A stretch of 64,000 nucleotides of DNA from Acinetobacter haemolyticus CIP 64.3 = MTCC 9819 (lineage in GTDB: Bacteria > Pseudomonadota > Gammaproteobacteria > Pseudomonadales > Moraxellaceae), in the NCBI RefSeq assembly GCF_000369065.1, contig NZ_KB849812.1, forward strand, positions 476,871 to 540,870, read 5' to 3'. Both the position numbers and the translations under genes were made by a program. The notes under the pieces were generated by a model. It was not told the DNA's origin. It was given only the letters and a program-made list of their open reading frames with translations, and searched no databases. Below are positions 16,588-25,905 of this stretch, piece after piece; within the stretch, counting starts at the first letter, position 1; each line of letters starts with the position of its first letter.

Positions 16588-17867
16588 TATTGTTGCTGTT
16601 GTTGCTCTTGATACCAACGTCGTTGCTGCAAGCGTTCAGCCTCAACCTCTCGCTTATTTAAAGCCCGCTCATAGAGCTTGGTTCCATGTAGTTCTGGCGG
16701 TAAATACGCTTGTAACACGAAATGTTCAGGGTAATTATGAGGATACAAATAATCTACGCCATAACCTTGCTGCTTCATGAGTTTGGTTGGCGCATTACGT
16801 AAATGTAATGGCACAGGTAAATTCGCTGTTTTTTCTGCCAGTTCTAAAGCACGATTAATTGCTAAATAAGTGCTGTTACTTTTTGGGCTGGTTGCCAAAT
16901 AAACCGCACACTGTCCCAAGATAATACGCGCCTCAGGCATACCTACGGCTTGCACCGAGCGGAAACATTCACCTGCTAACAATAATGCATTTGGATTAGA
17001 GTTGCCGATATCTTCCGATGCCGCAATCAACATCCGACGCGCGATAAACACAGGATCTTCGCCGCCTTTAAGCATACGTGCCATCCAGTACAAGGTCGCG
17101 TCTGGATCACTACCGCGGATCGATTTGATAAATGCTGAAACCAAATCATAATGCTGCTCACCCGATTTATCATAACGGGCAATATTCTGTTGCGCCACTT
17201 TGACCACAATCGCATTGGTGACAACATTTTCAACATCTGCCTCAAAGGTGCTGGCAATTAAATCAATCAGATTGAGTGCCTTACGTGCATCTCCAGCAGC
17301 GAATTGAATCAGTGCATCATATTCCTCAATCTGGATAAAACGCTCTTTTAGAAACTTATCCGTTTGAATGGCTTTATTGAGTAAGGTTTGAATGGCTTCC
17401 GCATCCAAACTCTTCAATGTATACACCTGACACCGTGACAGTAATGCACTATTAACTTCAAAAGATGGGTTTTCTGTGGTTGCCCCAATCAGCGTGATTT
17501 TGCCTTTCTCCACTGCATTGAGTAAGGCGTCTTGCTGCGATTTATTAAAACGGTGGATCTCATCAATGAAGACCACGGGTGTAAGTAGATCACCGCTTTC
17601 AGCAATCACCTCACGCAGCTCTTTCACCCCTGTATTGAGCGCAGATAAGCTAATGAATGGACGATCCACAGCTTGTGCCAATAACAATGCGATCGTGGTT
17701 TTTCCTACCCCTGGTGGGCCCCAAAAGATAATCGAAGGCAAATGCCCTTGATCAATCATCTGACGCAAAGGTGCATTGTCACCCAGCAAATGATCCTGTC
17801 CAATAATTTCAGACAAATCACGAGGGCGTAAACGTTCAGGTAAAGGAATATGCGTATCTGACATCAT
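16587..17867 (-). CDS. rarA: Replication-associated recombination protein A (MgsA AAA+ ATPase)
   Basis: 426 aa from ATG 17867; GTG 17870 and ATG 17864 are alternative starts. AAA+ clamp-loader-like ATPase with Walker A GPPGVGKTT, Walker B VVFIDEIHRFNKSQQD, sensor 1 GATTENPSFEVN and the C-terminal MgsA tetramerisation region (KGGEDPVFIARRMLIAASED). It acts at stalled replication forks with SSB and RecA. The glutamine-rich tail (EQQQQQQ) is low-complexity. It is followed in the same frame direction by the YddG-like gene. Confidence 0.95.
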   Translation of the reverse strand: MMSDTHIPLPERLRPRDLSEIIGQDHLLGDNAPLRQMIDQGHLPSIIFWGPPGVGKTTIALLLAQAVDRPFISLSALNTGVKELREVIAESGDLLTPVVFIDEIHRFNKSQQDALLNAVEKGKITLIGATTENPSFEVNSALLSRCQVYTLKSLDAEAIQTLLNKAIQTDKFLKERFIQIEEYDALIQFAAGDARKALNLIDLIASTFEADVENVVTNAIVVKVAQQNIARYDKSGEQHYDLVSAFIKSIRGSDPDATLYWMARMLKGGEDPVFIARRMLIAASEDIGNSNPNALLLAGECFRSVQAVGMPEARIILGQCAVYLATSPKSNSTYLAINRALELAEKTANLPVPLHLRNAPTKLMKQQGYGVDYLYPHNYPEHFVLQAYLPPELHGTKLYERALNKREVEAERLQQRRWYQEQQQQQ

Positions 17868-17948
17868 CACTGGCTTTATGCTGTTTTGTCCTAGTCTATT
17901 GTGTCTGACACAAATCTACAATTTGAATCTGCAAAACAAATGATCAGT

Positions 17949-19136
17949 CTATTGAGCTGCATTCTGTTTGAGAATTTGCTGCATCGCTTGATAGGTTGCG
18001 GTAATACGTGCTTCATTCGGGAAATTGGTATTGGCGAGCATCACCATACCGATTTTTTGCTGCGGAATAAAAGCAACATACGCTCCAAAGCCATTGGTCG
18101 CCCCTGTTTTATTAAAATAGGTTGCTGGTGAAACAATCTTCGGCTGTTTGATTGGAGTAATCACATGGCTTTCCAGTGCCATTTTGCTTGAATTGCCCTC
18201 TAACAAGGTTTCTAATTTCACAGGATAAGCATATTGTTCCCAGCCTAAACCTTGCGTCATTGCCCCCACTTTAAAATAGCCCACATGGGTATTTTCAATG
18301 GCTTTACGGATAGGCTGTTGCAACTGTTGCACATTGATCTGCGCATCTAGAAACTTCAACATATCTGCACTGCTACTTTTCACACCATACGCTTCTGCAT
18401 CAAACATACCTGGTGATACACGCATGGCTTGATCGGCTTTGTACCCCCATGCATATTGTGGTATGTGCGGTTCAGGTACATTGATAAAACTTTGCGTCAT
18501 GCCCAATTGAGGAAAAAGCGTTTGCTCGATCAATTCTACATAAGGTTTTTTCATGGCTAAAGCAGTCACATAACCCATCAAACCAATACTCGGATTGGAA
18601 TATTGACGTGCAGCACCGATTTTTGTTTTTGATTGCCATTCTTGAAAATATCGAATCATATCCTGCTGTTTCACAACATCATCAGGAAATTGTAGTGGAA
18701 AGCCACCTGCATTATAGGTCCCAAGATTGAGTATCGTGGCACGATTCACTGCCGTATTTTTAAGTTCAGGAAAATACTGGGCTGGATGATCAGAGAATGA
18801 CAACTGCCCTTGTGCCTGCGCATAGCCTGCCAAAGTCGCATTGAAGACCTTACTCACCGAGCCAAGTTCAAATAAGGTCTTATTGCTCACAGCTTGCTGG
18901 CTTTGTTTAGAGGCTAGCCCATAATTGACAAAATAGTGTTTACCATTCAAGGTCACTGCTACCGCCATTCCCGGTACTTTATATTGCGTCAATAAAGGCT
19001 TAAATTGCTGATCAATCACAGCTTTTACCTGTTGCTCAGTCAGGTTTTCAGCCCAAAGCGCTGAACTGAAAGATATTAGTCCTGCCACCATCAGCAATTT
19101 TTTAAAAGTTCTCGAAAAGTCATTCGGCTTAGTCAT
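17949..19136 (-). CDS. ampC: Class C beta-lactamase, ADC-like (AmpC)
   Basis: 395 aa with a signal peptide cut near ALWA-EN. All class C motifs are present: Ser93-Val-Ser-Lys96, Tyr179-Ser-Asn181 and Lys343-Thr-Gly345 followed by ATNGFG. Blocks such as VPGMAVAV, QYSNPSIGL, NVPEPHIPQYAWGY and AYGVKSS match Acinetobacter-derived cephalosporinases, but overall it differs widely from A. baumannii ADC, suggesting another species. It lies 25 bp behind the sugar dehydrogenase gene, so it may be co-transcribed. No insertion sequence sits directly upstream, and no AmpR gene is adjacent. Confidence 0.93.
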   Translation of the reverse strand: MTKPNDFSRTFKKLLMVAGLISFSSALWAENLTEQQVKAVIDQQFKPLLTQYKVPGMAVAVTLNGKHYFVNYGLASKQSQQAVSNKTLFELGSVSKVFNATLAGYAQAQGQLSFSDHPAQYFPELKNTAVNRATILNLGTYNAGGFPLQFPDDVVKQQDMIRYFQEWQSKTKIGAARQYSNPSIGLMGYVTALAMKKPYVELIEQTLFPQLGMTQSFINVPEPHIPQYAWGYKADQAMRVSPGMFDAEAYGVKSSSADMLKFLDAQINVQQLQQPIRKAIENTHVGYFKVGAMTQGLGWEQYAYPVKLETLLEGNSSKMALESHVITPIKQPKIVSPATYFNKTGATNGFGAYVAFIPQQKIGMVMLANTNFPNEARITATYQAMQQILKQNAAQ

Positions 19137-19161
19137 TCATCATTTCACTTTAAGTTAAGAT

Positions 19162-20322
19162 TTAATTTGCATTGAGCTTAAGTAGTTTTGCCTGTGGTCC
19201 ATCTTCAATGACCCAAATCGATCCATCTTGGGCCTGATGTAGACCACGGATTCGTTGTTTCATATCTAAACGTTGCACTTCTTTAACAGGCTGTGCGTTG
19301 AGATCTACCACAACAATAGATTTAGATGATAAACCTCCAATCAGAGCCTTTTGGCGCCATAGCGGAAATTGATCACCTGTATAAACAATCATGCTTGAAG
19401 GTGAGATTACTGGAGTCCAATCAATTTCAGGCGCTTTAAATTCGGGTCGGGTGCTATGGTCTGGGATCGGTAGGCCTGAATAGTGATTGCCATTTGAAAC
19501 AATTGGATAACCATAATTTGCACCTTTGACAATCAGATTTAGCTCATCACCACCCTCTGGACCCATTTCAACGACCCAAAGTTGTCCTTGGGTATCAAAT
19601 GCGATGCCAAGCGGATTACGATGTCCTAATGACCAAATTTCAGCGCTTACTCCACCTTGTTGACTAAATGGATTTCCTTCAGCAGGTGTACCGTCTTCAT
19701 TTAATCGCAATACTTTACCCAAATTGCTTTTCATATCTTGGGCAGGATCAAATTTCTGTCTCTCTCCTGAACTCACCCATAATTTTCCATCGGCACCAAA
19801 TACCATGCGATGTCCATAGTGTCCCTGTCCTGATACCTTTGGAACTTGTTGCCAAATTACCTTTACATCACTGAGTTTAGGTTGTGTGGCACTGGACAAA
19901 TCGAGTTTGGCACGTGAAATAACAGCTCCATAGCCACCTTGTCCTTTTACAGCATAACTCAGATAAATCCAGTGATTGTTCTGAAAGTCTGGGTGTAAAA
20001 TCACATCCCCTAAACCACCTTGTCCCCCATAACTAACCGCAGGGATCCCCTCAACACTCAAGCTTTGTTTGGTCTTAGGATCGAATATCTTTAACTGACC
20101 TCTGCGTTCTGTAATGAGCAAGCGTTGATCAGGTAATGATGTGATTGCCCAAGGTTCATTAAATTGTGCAATGTTTTCTATATGGTAAGTCTGAAGACTC
20201 GCTTGTCTGCTATGTTGCGCTGTACTTTGATCTGTGGTTTTAGGATTGCTATTGTTTGTACCGCAGGCTTGTAAAAATATAAAACCACTACATAAAAGTG
20301 GGGTGACGATGTGCTTGATCAT
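19162..20322 (-). CDS. PQQ-dependent aldose sugar dehydrogenase-like lipoprotein (YliI/Asd type)
   Basis: 386 aa. A lipobox (LQAC) suggests a membrane-anchored periplasmic lipoprotein. The six-bladed propeller of the soluble glucose/aldose dehydrogenase family is recognisable by LLITERRGQLKIF, GGQGGLGDVILHPDF, GHYGHRMVFGADGKLW, SLGHRNPLGIAFD and EMGPEGGDELN. It would oxidise aldoses using PQQ, made elsewhere or taken up. It reads into the beta-lactamase gene. Confidence 0.88.
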   Translation of the reverse strand: MIKHIVTPLLCSGFIFLQACGTNNSNPKTTDQSTAQHSRQASLQTYHIENIAQFNEPWAITSLPDQRLLITERRGQLKIFDPKTKQSLSVEGIPAVSYGGQGGLGDVILHPDFQNNHWIYLSYAVKGQGGYGAVISRAKLDLSSATQPKLSDVKVIWQQVPKVSGQGHYGHRMVFGADGKLWVSSGERQKFDPAQDMKSNLGKVLRLNEDGTPAEGNPFSQQGGVSAEIWSLGHRNPLGIAFDTQGQLWVVEMGPEGGDELNLIVKGANYGYPIVSNGNHYSGLPIPDHSTRPEFKAPEIDWTPVISPSSMIVYTGDQFPLWRQKALIGGLSSKSIVVVDLNAQPVKEVQRLDMKQRIRGLHQAQDGSIWVIEDGPQAKLLKLNAN

Positions 20323-20436
20323 TCCTTTTCTCCCTCTTATTGTCTTTTCTCATAGTACGGGGATTTATCTGAAAAACTGCTATAAAAGTGTTGTTTTTAT
20401 TATACGTGCCCATTCAACTACAAATGATCAACACCA

Positions 20437-20892
20437 CTAACGAACCCAGCGCACAATATATTCTTCGATTTGCTCTTCATCGATTTCAGTTTCTGAAATA
20501 CAACGACCTGCGACTGATTTTTTCGCATTGATCACACTTTTGCGTGAGCCTGTCACCAAATAATGCCATGAGGGTAGATTTTTACCCTCGCTTAAACGAC
20601 GATAGGCACAACTTGATGGCAACCATGAAATATTTTGTAATTGTTCAAAGGTGAGTTGGATACAATCAGGAACTTGTTGTTGCCGATGAGCATAATCTGA
20701 GCATTGAGCTGTTTTACAATCTAATAACTTACATGCCACCTTGGTGTATGCCACCTCAGCTGTGTCTTCATCTTCCAGCTTAATTAGGCAGCACAATCCA
20801 CAGCCATCGCACAAAGCTTCCCATTCCGCTTGGTTCAGCTGATCAAGCGAATATTGTTTCCAAAAGTTGGGGCGTAGCACAGTGGACATCAT
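20437..20892 (-). CDS. YcgN-family cysteine-cluster protein (UPF0260)
   Basis: 151 aa. The N-terminal cysteine cluster CDGCGLCCLIKLED and later Cys residues (CKLLDCKTAQCSDY) are the family signature, probably binding metal. Function is unknown. The IS5-family element begins 19 bp upstream of the start, between the gene and an extended -10 promoter (21969-21977), so expression is probably altered. Confidence 0.9.
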   Translation of the reverse strand: MMSTVLRPNFWKQYSLDQLNQAEWEALCDGCGLCCLIKLEDEDTAEVAYTKVACKLLDCKTAQCSDYAHRQQQVPDCIQLTFEQLQNISWLPSSCAYRRLSEGKNLPSWHYLVTGSRKSVINAKKSVAGRCISETEIDEEQIEEYIVRWVR

Positions 20893-20911
20893 GATGTTTT
20901 CAATTTCAAAC

Positions 20912-21950
20912 GGCTTTGTTGCACAAACCTATCTGTAAAAGCTTTTTCAGCGATATAATTTTCAAATGAAGAAGCCTACACACAAAATCTACCGCACAAC
21001 CAATTGGCCCGCATATAACCGAGCACTCATGAGTCGCGGAAATATTGCCATTTGGTTTGATCCTGCTACGCAATGGTATGCTCCATCAAAAGGCAAACAA
21101 GGGCGAAATCAAACCTACTCCGACGCAGCTATCCAATGCTGCTTAATGATTAAATCCTTATTCCGTCTATCTTTACGTATGGTCACTGGCTTTGTGCAAA
21201 GTCTGATTAAACTTTGTGGATTAAATTGGACCGCACCAGATTACAGTACGCTTTGTAGAAGACAAAAGCATATTGATATTGCAATCAGCTACCAAAAAAG
21301 TAGCGATGGGCTGCATCTACTCATAGACTCTACAGGCATGAAGTTTCTAGGTGAGGGCGAATGGAAACGCAAGAAACATGGACCTGAATATCGTCGCCAA
21401 TGGCGTAAACTACATATTGGTATAGATGCTGAAACCCTTCAAATACGCGCTATTCAACTCACTACAAATAATGTCAGTGATTCACAAGTGCTTGGTGATT
21501 TACTCGATCAGATTCCACAAGATGAGCAGATTGACTCTGTTTATACCGATGGAGCTTATGACACCAAGCAATGCCGTCAGGTCATTGCAGATCGGCAAGC
21601 GCATGCGGTGATTCCACCTAGAAAAAATGCGAAACCATGGAAAGATACAAAGATCAGCTCGCTAGAACGAAATGAATTACTTCGAACAGTTAAACGTTTA
21701 GGCAGGAGACTATGGAAAAAATGGTCAGGCTATCATCGACGAAGTTTGGTGGAAACCAAGATGCATTGCATTAAATTATTAGGCGATAAATTAATGGCAA
21801 GAAGCTTTCCTAGTCAGGTGAATGAAATTCATGCACGTGTAGCAGTCCTCAACAGGTTTACGGAATTAGGTCGACCACTTACCCAAGTTACGCCTTAAAT
21901 TTGGCTCAATTAGGGGCGCTTTGCATTTCAAATCTTTGTGCAACAAAACC
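20912..21950 (+). mobile_element. IS5-family (IS903-group-like) insertion sequence, 1039 bp, intact
   Basis: Terminal inverted repeats are GGCTTTGTTGCACAAA (20912) and, on the other strand, GGTTTTGTTGCACAAA (ending 21950). The 9-bp duplication ATTTCAAAC is present at 20903-20911 and 21951-21959, the size expected for the IS903 group. One intact transposase gene lies inside. Intact ends and perfect duplication indicate recent insertion. Confidence 0.95.
20966..21898 (+). CDS. IS5-family transposase
   Basis: 310 aa DDE transposase. Residues about 15-110 are the N-terminal DUF4372/HTH-like part (YNRALMSRGNIAIWFD). The catalytic residues are Asp121 (LLIDSTGMK), Asp195 (VYTDGAYDT) and Glu263 (SLVETKMHC), with the IS5 Y-(2)-R-(3)-E-(6)-K pattern around YHRRSLVETKMHCIK. 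Full length with no internal stop. Confidence 0.95.
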   Translation: MKKPTHKIYRTTNWPAYNRALMSRGNIAIWFDPATQWYAPSKGKQGRNQTYSDAAIQCCLMIKSLFRLSLRMVTGFVQSLIKLCGLNWTAPDYSTLCRRQKHIDIAISYQKSSDGLHLLIDSTGMKFLGEGEWKRKKHGPEYRRQWRKLHIGIDAETLQIRAIQLTTNNVSDSQVLGDLLDQIPQDEQIDSVYTDGAYDTKQCRQVIADRQAHAVIPPRKNAKPWKDTKISSLERNELLRTVKRLGRRLWKKWSGYHRRSLVETKMHCIKLLGDKLMARSFPSQVNEIHARVAVLNRFTELGRPLTQVTP

Positions 21951-21968
21951 ATTTCAAACGAGCAATCC

Positions 21969-21977
21969 ATTATAGCA
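21969..21977 (-). promoter_or_regulatory. Extended -10 promoter separated from the ycgN-like gene by the IS
   Basis: On the minus strand TGCTATAAT is a perfect extended -10 element. Without the IS it would lie about 45 bp upstream of the ycgN-like start. No good -35 is visible at 17 bp, as is common for extended -10 promoters. Confidence 0.6.
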
Positions 21978-22125
21978 TTTTTGTGTCACATTCTTTATTT
22001 AAACAACACATTTCACCTATTGAACAGCGCGTGATCGAACATTAGCACCACAGAAAAACAATATAAGGATTAAAAAATATACAATAGGATAGATAGAGAA
22101 ATAACTAAAAATAGGAGAATACAAC

Positions 22126-22284
22126 ATGTTCCGTTGGGCAATTATTTTTGCTGTGATTGCATTAATTGCGAGTTTACTTGGCTTTGGTGGTGTTGCAGGT
22201 TTATCCAAAGACTTTGCCGTTATCTTGTTGATTATCGCAGCAATCCTAGCAGTGGTGGGTTTTTTATCTCGCGGTAAGGTTTAA
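22126..22284 (+). CDS. Small DUF1328/YtjA-family membrane protein
   Basis: 52 aa, too short for usual ORF thresholds. It begins [16 protein letters not shown], has two hydrophobic segments around a [13 protein letters not shown] turn and ends FLSRGKV, the DUF1328 signature. A strong AGGAG lies 9 nt upstream. A terminator follows after 20 bp, making a single-gene transcript. Relatives are often stress-induced; function is unknown. Confidence 0.92.
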   Translation: MFRWAIIFAVIALIASLLGFGGVAGLSKDFAVILLIIAAILAVVGFLSRGKV

Positions 22285-22304
22285 GTTTATTCATCCTGCA
22301 ATCA

Positions 22305-22334
22305 AAAGAAGAATCGAAAGATTCTTCTTTTTTT
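22305..22334 (+). terminator. Intrinsic terminator of the DUF1328 gene
   Basis: AAAGAAGAATC, loop GAAA, GATTCTTCTTT and a T tract. Confidence 0.9.
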
Positions 22335-22444
22335 ATCACTAAAAATCCAGTTACCAAGAGACTCATTTTTGTTGTTTTAAGATGCCATCAATTACAATAT
22401 TTTATGTTTTAATCGATACGTTTTAAAAAGACTAGGACTTTAAA

Positions 22445-23182
22445 ATGAGCTCTCAAATTATAACTCGTGAAATTGAATATACCGCTCCAGATGGTCAACG
22501 CTTAATTGGTTATTTTGCAACACCACATACAGATCAGCCGATTGCAGGTGTCATTGTTGCACCTGAATGGTGGGGTCGTAACGAATATACTGAACAACGC
22601 GCACGTGAGCTTGCAGAACATGGTTTTGCTGCCTTAGCAATCGATATGTATGGTGATAAAAAAGTCACCACTGCTGTACCGCAAGCCTCAGAGTGGATGA
22701 ATCAGACCTTTGAACAACCAGATACGATTGTTAATCGTGCGAAAGCAGGGTTAGCAACCTTAGCAGCTCAACCCGAAGTCAATGCTGAAAAACTAGCAGC
22801 TATTGGCTTTTGCTATGGTGGTAAGGTTGTACTTGATTTAGCTCGCTCTGGTGCAGATATCAAAGCAGTTGCCACCTTCCATGCCGTATTAGCAACAAGT
22901 ACACCAGCACAAAAAGATCAGATCAAAGCTGAAATTTTAGTTTTACATGGTGAGCTTGATAGCATGGTCACCTTAGATAACGTCGCGAGTTTCCGCCAAG
23001 AAATGCATGATGCTGAGGTCAGCCATGAAGTCATCATTTTCGAAGATGCTAAACATGGATTCAGCAATCCTCTCGCGGATGAACGTGCGAAGGCGAATAA
23101 TGTTGACCTCGGTTATAATGCAGAAGCAGAACGCCAAGGCCTTGAAGCCATGTATGAGTTATTAGATAAACATTTAAAGTGA
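22445..23182 (+). CDS. Dienelactone hydrolase-family protein
   Basis: 245 aa alpha/beta hydrolase. The nucleophile is Cys123 in AIGFCYGGKVV, with Asp and His in HGELDSMV and DAKHGFSNP, the Cys-Asp-His triad of dienelactone hydrolases. The motif APEWWGRNEYTEQRARELAEHGFAA is typical. Because no aromatic degradation genes are nearby, it is probably a general esterase of this family rather than a catabolic ClcD. A ribosome-binding site of the AGGA type lies upstream. Confidence 0.88.
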   Translation: MSSQIITREIEYTAPDGQRLIGYFATPHTDQPIAGVIVAPEWWGRNEYTEQRARELAEHGFAALAIDMYGDKKVTTAVPQASEWMNQTFEQPDTIVNRAKAGLATLAAQPEVNAEKLAAIGFCYGGKVVLDLARSGADIKAVATFHAVLATSTPAQKDQIKAEILVLHGELDSMVTLDNVASFRQEMHDAEVSHEVIIFEDAKHGFSNPLADERAKANNVDLGYNAEAERQGLEAMYELLDKHLK

Positions 23183-23394
23183 TTAAAAAAACTATCTCTA
23201 AAATCCATAAATATGGAATTAAATGAATATCTCGTTTGTTTAATTCCTAACAATTTCGACTAGTCCAAGGCGACAAGGATGTCGCCTTGCACGAGCAAAT
23301 ATGAATAAGGATTGAATAACAAATTTGTTTCTATGCAGCAACTCCTCTCTGCTTTTCCGCTATACTAGCCCTCTGCTTTTGATTGTTCTGATTC

Positions 23395-24429
23395 ATGTCT
23401 GATTTTTCATTTTCTGATGCACTGCTCACTTGGTACGACCAACATGGTCGCCATGATCTACCTTGGCAAATTGCGGATGATCCTTATAAAGTTTGGGTAT
23501 CAGAAATCATGTTGCAGCAGACACAAGTCAAAACGGTATTACAATATTTTGATCGTTTTATCGAACGCTTTCCTACTGTACAGGACTTAGGACAAGCCAG
23601 TTGGGATGATGTTGCGCCTTATTGGGCAGGGCTTGGATATTACGCAAGAGCAAGAAACTTACATAAAGCAGCAGGCATCGTCAGTCAGCAAGGTAAATTC
23701 CCTGAAACATTAGAACAATGGATTGAACTTCCAGGGATTGGACGCTCCACAGCAGGCGCGCTGATGTCACTCGGTTTACGCCAATATGGCGTCATTATGG
23801 ATGGCAATGTGAAACGTGTTTTAGCACGTTTTTTTTCGATTGAAGATGATCTATCTAAACCACAACATGAACGTGCTTTATGGCAAATTGCAGAGGATCT
23901 ATGCCCTCAACAACGCAATCATGACTACACACAGGCCATCATGGATTTAGGTGCGACTGTTTGCACGCCCAAAAAGCCATTATGTTTATATTGTCCAATG
24001 CAACAACACTGTCAGGCCTATCAACAAGGATTAGAACAAGAGCTTCCATTTAAGAAAGCTAAAAAGCCTGTTCCGATTAAAACAGCCCATGTTTTGCTCA
24101 TACAATCAGGCGATCAATGGCTATGGCAGCAAAGAGAAGCACAAGGTTTGTGGGGAGGATTATACTGCCTACCCATTATTGAGCAAGCAACCGAATTACA
24201 ACAGATTGAGCAACACTTTAAACTACAAGCTCAAGTATCATCATTGCAGATTAGCCATAGCTTTACCCACTTTACATGGTTGCTAGACGGAAAAGTGTTC
24301 CACGTGGAACATGACCAAAAAGAACAACTCAGTATTGAGTTGAATGGTCACTGGCTTAGCCCAGATCAAGCCATAGCCAAAGGGATTCCTACTGCAATGA
24401 AGAAAATGATCAAGGCCGCAGATGCCTAA
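23395..24429 (+). CDS. mutY: A/G-specific adenine glycosylase MutY
   Basis: 344 aa. It removes adenine mispaired with 8-oxoguanine. Catalytic Glu37 lies in VSEIMLQQTQV; the helix-hairpin-helix is ELPGIGRSTAGAL. The 4Fe-4S cluster cysteines show the C-x6-C-x2-C-x5-C spacing (VCTPKKPLCLYCPMQQHC). The C-terminal NUDIX-like domain that reads 8-oxoG starts near residue 225. The gene is followed by a small cluster (M23 peptidase, 81-aa protein, tag) in the same direction. Confidence 0.97.
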   Translation: MSDFSFSDALLTWYDQHGRHDLPWQIADDPYKVWVSEIMLQQTQVKTVLQYFDRFIERFPTVQDLGQASWDDVAPYWAGLGYYARARNLHKAAGIVSQQGKFPETLEQWIELPGIGRSTAGALMSLGLRQYGVIMDGNVKRVLARFFSIEDDLSKPQHERALWQIAEDLCPQQRNHDYTQAIMDLGATVCTPKKPLCLYCPMQQHCQAYQQGLEQELPFKKAKKPVPIKTAHVLLIQSGDQWLWQQREAQGLWGGLYCLPIIEQATELQQIEQHFKLQAQVSSLQISHSFTHFTWLLDGKVFHVEHDQKEQLSIELNGHWLSPDQAIAKGIPTAMKKMIKAADA

Positions 24430-24504
24430 ATAAGATTAAGTCATTATGAGTGTTAGCGCTGTGTTTAGTCGTTCCAACTTTCTATAAAAATGCAAGGAGC
24501 CAGT

Positions 24505-25041
24505 ATGCATCATTCAATCCGCTATGCCCTTCTCGGTGTATTGACGATCTTACTCTCAGCATGTGCCAGCACACCTCAAAAACCAACACCGCTACCAAAT
24601 ACCCAAGTCAAAAAACTACAAAATATGCGCCTCGATAGCCGATTACCAATACCGGTCAAAGGTGTCAGTCGAAGTGAGTTGAGCGACACGTGGGGAGCTG
24701 CTCGTAGTCAAGGTCGTCGTCACGAAGGAATTGACATCATGGCAGCACGAGGAACGAAAGTGTATAGTGCAACTGACGGGCTCGTCGCAGACTTACGCAA
24801 CAACAATCTGGGTGGAAAAGTGGTCTGGATTTTGGGACCATCAGGATCATGGCATTACTATGCACATCTAGATCGTCATAAACGTGGGCTCAATGTCGGT
24901 GATTATGTTCGCAAAGGCGAGCACATTGGATATGTGGGCAATACAGGCAATGCACGCCATACAGCTCCACATCTACACTATGGTATTTATTTAAATGGCA
25001 AAGGGCGTGGCGCAGTCAATCCATTCCCTTATTTACGTTAG
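24505..25041 (+). CDS. M23-family metallopeptidase lipoprotein
   Basis: 178 aa from ATG 24505, chosen for the AAGGAG at 24493-24498; an ATG at 24490 is in frame. A lipobox (LLSAC) predicts a lipoprotein. The LytM/M23 domain has the zinc-binding HEGIDI motif and the catalytic HLHYG, plus SWHYYAHL. Active-site residues appear intact, so it may cut peptidoglycan cross-links or activate amidases as NlpD/EnvC-like factors do. No LysM domain is seen. Confidence 0.9.
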   Translation: MHHSIRYALLGVLTILLSACASTPQKPTPLPNTQVKKLQNMRLDSRLPIPVKGVSRSELSDTWGAARSQGRRHEGIDIMAARGTKVYSATDGLVADLRNNNLGGKVVWILGPSGSWHYYAHLDRHKRGLNVGDYVRKGEHIGYVGNTGNARHTAPHLHYGIYLNGKGRGAVNPFPYLR

Positions 25042-25050
25042 GAACACACA

Positions 25051-25296
25051 ATGTCAGAAGCATTGATCGAACGACTGGTTGAATTTGCAGAGTCAGGGAA
25101 TCAACAAAAAATCATTCTCAATGGAACCAGTTATCAAGGCTGGATCATGGAGATTACCGAAGATGCACTGCTAATCAGTACAGGTTTTGCAGATAAATCA
25201 GGTAAAGACTTTTGGCTAAAGTTTGATGATTTGGATAGTGCCACACTGTATTATTGGGATAATCATAGTGATGAGTGGGTTGAATTCAAACTCTAA
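25051..25296 (+). CDS. Conserved hypothetical protein, 81 aa
   Basis: Small acidic protein with no signal peptide or membrane segment. It starts 9 bp after the M23 gene stop, with AGGAACAC upstream, and precedes tag by 27 bp, so it is probably part of the same transcript. The sequence is rich in Trp and Asp near the C-terminus (WLKFDDLDSATLYYWDNHSDEW). I do not recognise a family. Confidence 0.75.
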   Translation: MSEALIERLVEFAESGNQQKIILNGTSYQGWIMEITEDALLISTGFADKSGKDFWLKFDDLDSATLYYWDNHSDEWVEFKL

Positions 25297-25323
25297 AATT
25301 CACAGTATTCAGGAGCAACACAT

Positions 25324-25878
25324 ATGACGATTCAACGCTGTGGTTGGTGCTCTAACGACCCTTTGTATATAGCTTACCATGATGAAGAATGGGGCAAGGC
25401 TGAACATGATGAAGCACGTTTATTTGAAATGCTTTGCCTTGAAGGTCAACAAGCTGGCTTATCATGGATTACTGTTCTAAAAAAACGTGAATGTTATCGT
25501 ACTCATTTCTTTCAATATCCAGTTGCACACATCGCAGCACTCACCGATGATCAACTAGAAAATAAGCTCAATGATTCAGGGTTAATCCGTCATATCGGTA
25601 AACTCAAAGCCATTCGAGACAATGCGATCGCATGGCAAAAACTCAAAGATGAAGTTCAAGATGTCTCAGCTTGGTTTTGGAACTTCGTCAATCATCAAGC
25701 ACCAAACAACGATGTGATCAATTATCGTGAAGCACCCGCCCAAACTGAAATCAGTCAAATACTTTCCAAAACATTAAAAAAGCGTGGTTTCAAATTTGTT
25801 GGGCCAACCACCTGCTATGCCTTCATGCAAGCGGTAGGTATGGTCAATGACCATGAAAACCATTGTCATTTTAAATAA
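25324..25878 (+). CDS. tag: DNA-3-methyladenine glycosylase I
   Basis: 184 aa, usual length. It excises 3-methyladenine from DNA. Family motifs include the N-terminal RCGWCSNDPLYIAYHDEEWG, EMLCLEGQQAGLSWITVLKKRE and GFKFVGPTTCYAFMQAVGMVNDH with a conserved zinc-binding histidine set at the end (HENHCH). It sits in a repair-containing cluster with mutY. Confidence 0.96.
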   Translation: MTIQRCGWCSNDPLYIAYHDEEWGKAEHDEARLFEMLCLEGQQAGLSWITVLKKRECYRTHFFQYPVAHIAALTDDQLENKLNDSGLIRHIGKLKAIRDNAIAWQKLKDEVQDVSAWFWNFVNHQAPNNDVINYREAPAQTEISQILSKTLKKRGFKFVGPTTCYAFMQAVGMVNDHENHCHFK

Positions 25879-25905
25879 AACGATCCCCTCCAAAGGAGTC
25901 CTTTC

